This document shows, one piece after another, positions 58,578-64,000 of a stretch of DNA of 64,000 bases. The position numbers and the translations under genes were made by a program. The number at the start of each line of letters is the position of its first letter. Within the stretch, counting starts at the first letter, position 1. Origin of the DNA: Epinephelus fuscoguttatus (taxonomy: Eukaryota; Chordata; Actinopteri; Perciformes; Serranidae). The stretch covers positions 18,314,428 to 18,378,427 of the forward strand of contig NC_064759.1 of assembly GCF_011397635.1 (NCBI RefSeq), read 5' to 3'. The notes beneath the pieces are model-generated. The model had not been told where the DNA came from. It made no database searches and saw only the letters and a program-made list of their open reading frames with translations.

Positions 58578-59717
58578 CTGCATACAAACACACACATTCA
58601 GACGTTTACAGCATTTGTCTCTTTACTTGTTTGTTACTATTAGGAATACTTATAAATAATGTAGCATCATGGGTGACTTAGTTATTTTTATATTTCAACT
58701 CTAAAACAAAGTGCCTTCCTGTAAATGCAACATGGTGTACCATTGGAAAACAAAACAAACATCAAAAGGAAATTTCATGGCTCTGCCAAGTATTTCCATT
58801 AATCTCTCCTCAGTACATTATTGGGGCCTGACGAGCGCAGCCACCTGCCAACATTTGTTGTGGACAACCACCGTGTTTTCGTACCGTTGTTGCCTTTGAA
58901 ATGGAAACCAGCTCAATCTGCCTGACTTCAAAAACATCAACAAACGGGGGATTCATTTATGAATTTGAACAAAAGACAAAACTGACATGTTGAAAGATAG
59001 ACCCTTTTTCAAATTGCTTATTGTTTTGAAACATACTCTCCTGAGGTACGGTCCGGTCTGACCGGTCAGGAAGGTAGTGACAACAGAGAGGAGAGCAGGA
59101 CGTGGCAGAGCAGAGATAAAGACAACAAACTTATCAACATGTGTCACATCCAAACAGTTATCTCTCTTTTATGTTTAACTGGGCTAGTTTCAGACTAAAC
59201 AACGTGTCTAAGTTAAGAAGGTGAGCGATGGACAACAAATACTGGTGACTATCCAAGTTAGGGCTGCCCCCCTGAAAGTTAAAGATTCAAATCATCAGTC
59301 GAAAACCCCTCAGCCGACTGAGATTATTCAAGTCGAGCGTTTGTTTTTTTTTTTTGTTAGTCAGAGTACAGTGTACTACAGGGGAAGTTTAGTTCCCAAA
59401 TCCTCACTTTGACACTGCTCTTCGTTACAGGCAGCTGCAGACACAGACCCAGGGTGAGTCTAAGTGACTCAAACTCTCAATCGATATGTGGGGGGAAAAA
59501 AAGGAATGAACTGTTGAATATTCGTTCTGATCACCAAATTCTGATTCGACTAACATAATTCTGAGTTGGGTAGAGTCATAACTGAAATGCTGATAAATGA
59601 TGTATGATGTGTTTTACAATATACATCCAATAAATTCCTAATGTAGTCAAAATGCTATAATGTGATATTCTGTAGTTCAGTAATGCCTGTGTTAATGCGT
59701 ATGTATTGGATAGCTAC
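58578..59717 (-). other. scmh1: scmh1 intron between exon B and the proline-rich exon
   Basis: Mostly unremarkable. A phrase AGGGCTGCCCCCCTGAAAG at about 59262 resembles the end of a hAT-like fish repeat, with CGACTGAGATTATTCAAGTC downstream, but no partner end was found. A T-tract is at about 59343-59355. Confidence 0.35.
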
Positions 59718-59909
59718 CTTGCTGCCAGGCTTGGGACCTCTTTTCTTTGGGATCTTGATGGGTTCTGCCAGAGTCTGGGCCTGCTGCAGAGCTATCCTCT
59801 GTGCCCAGTTGGCAGGCAGTCTGCCCCTGGTTCGCCCTGGGCCTGTCACCGGCCGTCCTGGGCCAGCCATGGCATCCTCCAGCCAGCCAGCTCTCTTTGC
59901 CCAGCCCAA
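59718..59909 (-). CDS. scmh1: scmh1 exon B, extra basic-motif exon (possible cassette)
   Basis: The exon is 192 bases, 64 codons, phase 0 at both ends. It reads LGWAKRAGWLEDAMAGPG, then RPVTGPGRTRGRLPANWAQ, RIALQQAQTL and ends AEPIKIPKKRGPKPGSK. The last 16 residues (EPIKIPKKRGPKPGSK) are identical to those of exon A (60506-60750), while the upstream part is unrelated. The human protein, as I recall it, has just one such motif (AEPLKFPKKRGPKPGSK). The exon may be skipped or used instead of exon A without changing frame. RTRGRLP and KKRGPKPGSK are AT-hook-like. The splice sites are CAG before TTG and AAG|GTAGCT. Confidence 0.8.
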
Positions 59910-60505
59910 CTGCTAACCAAGAGCATAACAGATAAAAAAGTCAAGTGAGGTAACTCTTCATGCTGTGACACTTTATAATGATAATGCTCCCCCTATAGAG
60001 AGGAAGATGTGACACAGGGTCAAAAATGTTCACATGCCAACAAGGCTCATCAAAAAAATGCCTATTCAGGGTCACTCAGCTCATTTTGTTTTACCTCAAA
60101 TGTTATTTAGCCATATAGATACAGTAGTTTGGTTTTGACACAGCAGCCTCTGAGATTTCTGCTGACACCCCAAAACACTGCAGTGGAATTCTGTCTGTGG
60201 TACTCATGTCATCGAAAAATTCAAACAGCAACATGTCTTAAATTCTCAAAATGTTTCCTGTGTAATCCGCAAACCTCACTGTGGACCAGAGAAATAGTCG
60301 TCTAGCTTTCACCTCTACTGTCTGTGAGAAGAGGTTGAAAACTTAGACATGGATATCAGAAAACCTGGGAGAATAAAACTATCTGCACGGCTAGACACCA
60401 TTACAGACAAATGAAAAAATATTTTTACTCTTATTTGGGTAAACTGACCCTGTAAATAAAGGCAATCATTCGTCCCTGATGGCATCTGAACCTCTTCTCG
60501 CCTAC

Positions 60506-60750
60506 CTTACTGCCAGGCTTGGGCCCTCGTTTCTTGGGGATCTTGATGGGCTCCAGGCTTTTGCTTGGCTGGATGTTCTGTGGTCCAAACCCTGGGCCCT
60601 TCTGGTTCCAAGGCCCTGTCACCTTGGTTTTCCTGCGGCCTGGCTTGCGTCCTCTCTGACCTGGAGGTCTGCCCACTGTGGGCGTGGGATGCATGGCTGG
60701 GCTCTCCACACTCCCGTCTGTCAATGCCCCAAGGCTCTTAGGCAACACTA
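60506..60750 (-). CDS. scmh1: scmh1 exon A, linker with AT-hook-like basic motifs
   Basis: The exon starts with two bases of a Val codon and reads VLPKSLGALTDGSVES, PAMHPTPTVGRPPGQRGRK, PGRRKTKVTGPWNQKG and ends SLEPIKIPKKRGPKPGSK. Human SCMH1 has VVIPKN, then QPGQRGRKPGKKRGR and a KKRGPKPGSK end, so this is the orthologous exon. GQRGRKPGRRK and KKRGPKPGSK are basic DNA-binding-type motifs. It ends in phase 0 (AAG|GTAGGC). The MBT repeats of the protein should lie upstream, beyond the window. Confidence 0.93.
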
Positions 60751-61374
60751 CTGCATAAGAAAAGATGGACAGATACACACAAAAAAGGAGACTTGAGTAA
60801 AAATCTGTGGCATAACAGCGACAAGTAACTAATTAACAATTATAGCTCCCGGCTCCCCCATTTAATCACAGGGGGTACGCAGAAATGTAATAACGTTTGA
60901 TCAGTCACAGTAGTTATTTTCTCATTTACTGCATTTGTGGGTTTAGAAAAATATTCCTTCACCAGTGTGAGCGTTTCATCTGAAATCTAGACTACATTAT
61001 GTGATGTGAGTGACAGCAGAAACAGGTTCATTCAAAATCACCTACACCACACTCTTGTCACATAACAAGCACATAACACAGCCAAATGAGTCATGTAGCC
61101 GTCTGCTCACACATCCAAGAAGCCTTTACGCTGTTGGCTACAATGTCCCCGTTTGACTCTAGCTGCAGCCAATCAACAAGAAAGTTGAGTCGAAACACTG
61201 TTTTTTATTCTCATGTGAAACTCCTCCATCTTGGCTGGAGATTGAAGTCTGTTAGCCTACAATTTCACTTGCATTTGTACTCTGCAGGTACAAAGAAACT
61301 TGGAAAACACAGCCAACCCCTGTGTTTTCAATATGATTGTCTGGCATGATGTGGAAAAATATTTCGGGCTCTTT
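60751..61374 (-). other. scmh1: Start of the next upstream scmh1 intron
   Basis: No exon is recognised from here to 64000, and no MBT-repeat motif was seen on the - strand. This portion is single-copy-looking, with nothing further to report. Confidence 0.45.
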
Positions 61375-61910
61375 CTTTAGCCCAAATCTGGGGTAATGAT
61401 GACTTCGTGCCGAGTCGATCTGATGGAAGTTTGAGACTACGGGCCAATAACGGTGTTGCAAAAATCTAAGATGTCTTTAGACCTGATGATGGAGTTCTTG
61501 TGTCATTTGACCTATTGGTCTCTGGCTGCAGAGAATCCTCTGAATCAAGGTTATATGGCTCGAGGGAGGATATACAAGTGCAGATTACACTTGATGGATG
61601 GCCGAATACCAGACACAAGTTGCTACAATATCACTGGCTGATGCACACTCATGTTAGTCCAGTTAAATCATACAAATTTGACAGCAATAATCCAGATACA
61701 AGCATCAAGTGTAGCCTGGAAAGGGGGATGCTAATCCACTGTCTCTGGGACTGTGCCAAAATAAGTAGGGGGATAATCAGCAATGCAATTGTTGAGATGT
61801 TCTTGACCCAAAGGTTTTTACTTTGGAAGTGTACCCAGGTACCCCATGTATACAGAGAATTGAACAAATTCTTCTTCTTAATAGGTGCTTACAACAAGCA
61901 AGACCTCTAA
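61375..61910 (+). pseudogene. L1-like LINE fragment, C-terminal part
   Basis: Forward translation in shifting frames gives PNLG then DDFVPSRSDGSLRLRANN, then SFDLLVSG, and KLLQYHWLMHTHVSP, KSYKFD and HCLWDCAKI. These fit the C-terminal part of L1-family ORF2 proteins of fish (NDDGSL, SFDQL, YKWLMRTYITPVKL, HCLWEC). Frameshifts and stops make it inactive. It sits in a scmh1 intron on the strand opposite to the gene. Confidence 0.65.
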
Positions 61911-62436
61911 TTGCCCTTTCTGCGGAAAAATGTTAACAGATCTCGTATAGGTCATCGGCTGAGAGAAATTTCCTGCTGTTTTTCAACTGAAAAGATAACC
62001 TACATCATGAAGGGCAAAAAGGACTTTTTTATAACAATAAAGCTTGGGGACCATTTATAAATTATACTGGAAAAGGTGATTTGAATGATGTGCTTTTCTG
62101 GGGTAGAAGAGACACAGGATGGATAGGTCGAATGTCAGATGTTTAGTGATATCTTAAATCGCTAAGAGAAGAACCTTGAATGGGATAAACATGATGTTTG
62201 TGGATGCATAAAGTATTTCTGATTTGTACTAACTATGTTCATATTGATATGATATAACCATAGTTTGCATAAAATAATGGACACAGCTTCCGAGACATCA
62301 ACCATTGGTTTGTAGACTCCAGTTTTGAAGCCTTTGTTTGACATTTCAGCTGTTGCCATCATGGATTTTTGGAGCTAGAAGTGACCATATTTGGACAAGA
62401 GGGTGGAGCTGTGGAGAAGTGGATCAAGGACACTAC

Positions 62437-63370
62437 ACTCACCAGCCACTTTAATATGTACACCTTGCTAGTACCGGGTTGGACCCCTTTTGCCTTCTGA
62501 ACCTTCTTAATTCTTCGTGGCATAGATTCAGCAAGGTGCTGGACACATTTCTCAGAGATTTTGGTCCATATTAACATGATAGCATCGGCAGTTGCTGCAG
62601 ATTTGTCGGCCCGTTCCACCACATTCCAAGGGTGCTCTATGTGATTGAGATCTGGTGACTGTGGAGGCCATTGGAGTACAGTGAACTCATTGTCGTGTTC
62701 AAGAAACCAGTTTTAGATGATCTGAGCTTTGTGACATGGTGCGTTATCCTGCTGGAAGTAGCCATCAGAAGATGGATACACTGTGGTCATAAAGGGATGG
62801 ACACAATCATAACAATACTCAAGTAGGCTGTGGTGTTTAAATGATGCTCAGTTGGTACTAAGGGGCCCAAAGTGTGCCAAGAAAATATTCCCCACACCAT
62901 TACACCACCACCACCAGGCTGAACCGTTGATACAAGGCAGGATGGATCCATGCTTTCATGTTGTTTACGCCAGATTCTGACCCCATCATCTGACTGTAGC
63001 AGCAGAAATCAAGACTCATCAGACCAGGCAACGTTTTTTCAATCTTCTATTGTCCAACTTTGGTGAGCCAGTACAAACTGTAGCCTCAGTTTCCTGTTGT
63101 TAGCTGACAGGAGTGGCACCTGGGGTGGTCTTCTGCTGCTGTAGCCCATCTGCTTCAAGGTTCAACGTGTTGTTGGTTCAGAGATGGTCTTCTGCAGACT
63201 TTGGTTGTAACCAGTGGTTATTTGAGTTACTGTTGCCTTTCTATCATCTTGAACCAGTCTGGCCATTCTCCTCTGACCTCTGGCATCAAGAAGGCATTTT
63301 CACCCAGAGAACTGCAGCTCACTGGATATTTTCTCTTTTTGGAACCATCCTCTGTAAACCCTAGAGATGG
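62437..63370 (-). pseudogene. Decayed Tc1/mariner transposon
   Basis: The left edge CTCACCAGCCACTTTAATAT and the coding text on the - strand indicate a Tc1-type element: WSDES, FQQDNAPCHKAQ, WPPQSPDLNHIEHPW, VERADKS, ISEKCVQHLAESMPRRIKK and KAKGVQPG. The DDE residues are recognisable, but an in-frame stop occurs before NWFLEH and other breaks exist, so it cannot work. The 5' end near 63370 is approximate. The subfamily differs from the intact copy at 27852. Confidence 0.7.
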
Positions 63371-64000
63371 TTGGTCATGAAGGGGGAAATTAGCTAGAGA
63401 CCCAAACCAGTGTTTCTACTAGGCTGTAAGCATGTTTATTTCTGCCGTAAATTTGGGCATTTTGACACTGAGGTCTACAGGGACTGACTCATTTCTGGAG
63501 CTTCAAGTTGCCATTTGATAAACTACAGTTTTTGGAACCTCCGTGTTGGCTTCATTAGTCTGCCCTGGAAGTTGCCACTTAGCTGTAACACTGCCCTGTG
63601 AAGTGACTAGTATCATCACTGAGTGAAAAATCAATACATGTATTGTTAAAAAAAAGTTGTATCATACACACATTACACACTCTGCAGTGTATGTGGTTCA
63701 TCAGGTATTACCACCAGTAATCTACTCTGTAAATACCTTTTTCAAATAAGGAACAAGAATCTACCACTTCTTTTTCCACATACTTTCTCATCTGTATCAT
63801 CAAACCTATTAAGTATCAAAAATCCTTGTTTTCTTCAAAGCAGAAATAAATCCAGACATTTAGTAACACCTGAACTTGAGTCTCTGCAGCAGAGAAGGTC
63901 AAACATTCTCAGCAGTGAAACATTTTTCCCTCACTTGAACTTCCTTCCTCAGTTATAAGCACGAGGATGTCACTTCTACAGCTCTCAGACTGTAGAGTGC
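63371..64000. other. scmh1: scmh1 intron, no feature recognised
   Basis: No exon was found in this end portion. If the gene continues, its next exon lies beyond the window edge. Confidence 0.4.

Noticed and set aside
61086..64000. Search for scmh1 MBT-repeat exons on the - strand
   Set aside because: None of the expected MBT motifs (such as a W-C-x-F-D-S-R or P-V-G-W-C block) was found; only LINE and Tc1 remnants occur.

Overview
This window looks like nuclear DNA of a teleost fish, probably a percomorph-type ray-finned fish. The signs are sparse spliced genes, long non-coding stretches, CA/TG microsatellites, and a dense mix of fish-type transposons (Tc1/mariner, hAT, Harbinger-like, TTAA-flanked elements, L2/L1/RTE-like LINEs and tRNA-derived SINEs). 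I see no operons, ribosome binding sites, CRISPR arrays or other prokaryotic features, and I recognised no tRNA or rRNA gene.

Two host genes are recognisable. A CITED-family transcriptional co-regulator, best assigned to cited4, lies on the + strand (non-coding exon 1 ending at 33926, a 5'UTR intron, and the whole 255-residue reading frame at 34837-35604). The 3' half of scmh1, a Polycomb-group Scm homologue, lies on the - strand. Nine consecutive coding exons run from 60750 down to the stop codon at 49830, covering the basic linker, the SLED domain, a Ser/Pro linker and the C-terminal SAM domain. Its MBT-repeat exons are not in the window and should lie beyond 64000. The two genes converge tail to tail. 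From memory, CITED4 and SCMH1 also lie close together on human chromosome 1p, which supports the cited4 call.

Layout: 1-33 kb is a gene desert with many repeats and a few candidate regulatory stretches. These are a GATA-motif cluster near 12.8 kb, an AT-rich homeobox-like block near 18.0 kb, and an octamer-motif block near 32.5 kb upstream of cited4. Within it sits a complete Tc1 transposon (27852-29477) with perfect 29-bp terminal inverted repeats, TA target duplications and an unbroken 341-residue DDE transposase. Between 36.5 and 49 kb is the intergenic space between the two genes, filled with nested DNA transposons and a LINE reverse-transcriptase fragment. From 49 to 64 kb is scmh1, whose introns carry an L2 end, a SINE, non-autonomous DNA elements, an L1 fragment and a decayed Tc1 copy.

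The two genes do not form a pathway in any strict sense. Both products are nuclear regulators: CITED4 docks on CBP/p300, and SCMH1 belongs to the PRC1 branch of Polycomb repression. The most unusual points are two successive scmh1 exons that end in the same basic 16-residue motif and are separated by phase-0 junctions, so one may be an optional cassette; the intact Tc1 element; a TTAA-flanked long-TIR element with a THAP-like remnant; and two Harbinger-like copies sharing an 88-residue reading frame. I found no convincing wholly new biological system.
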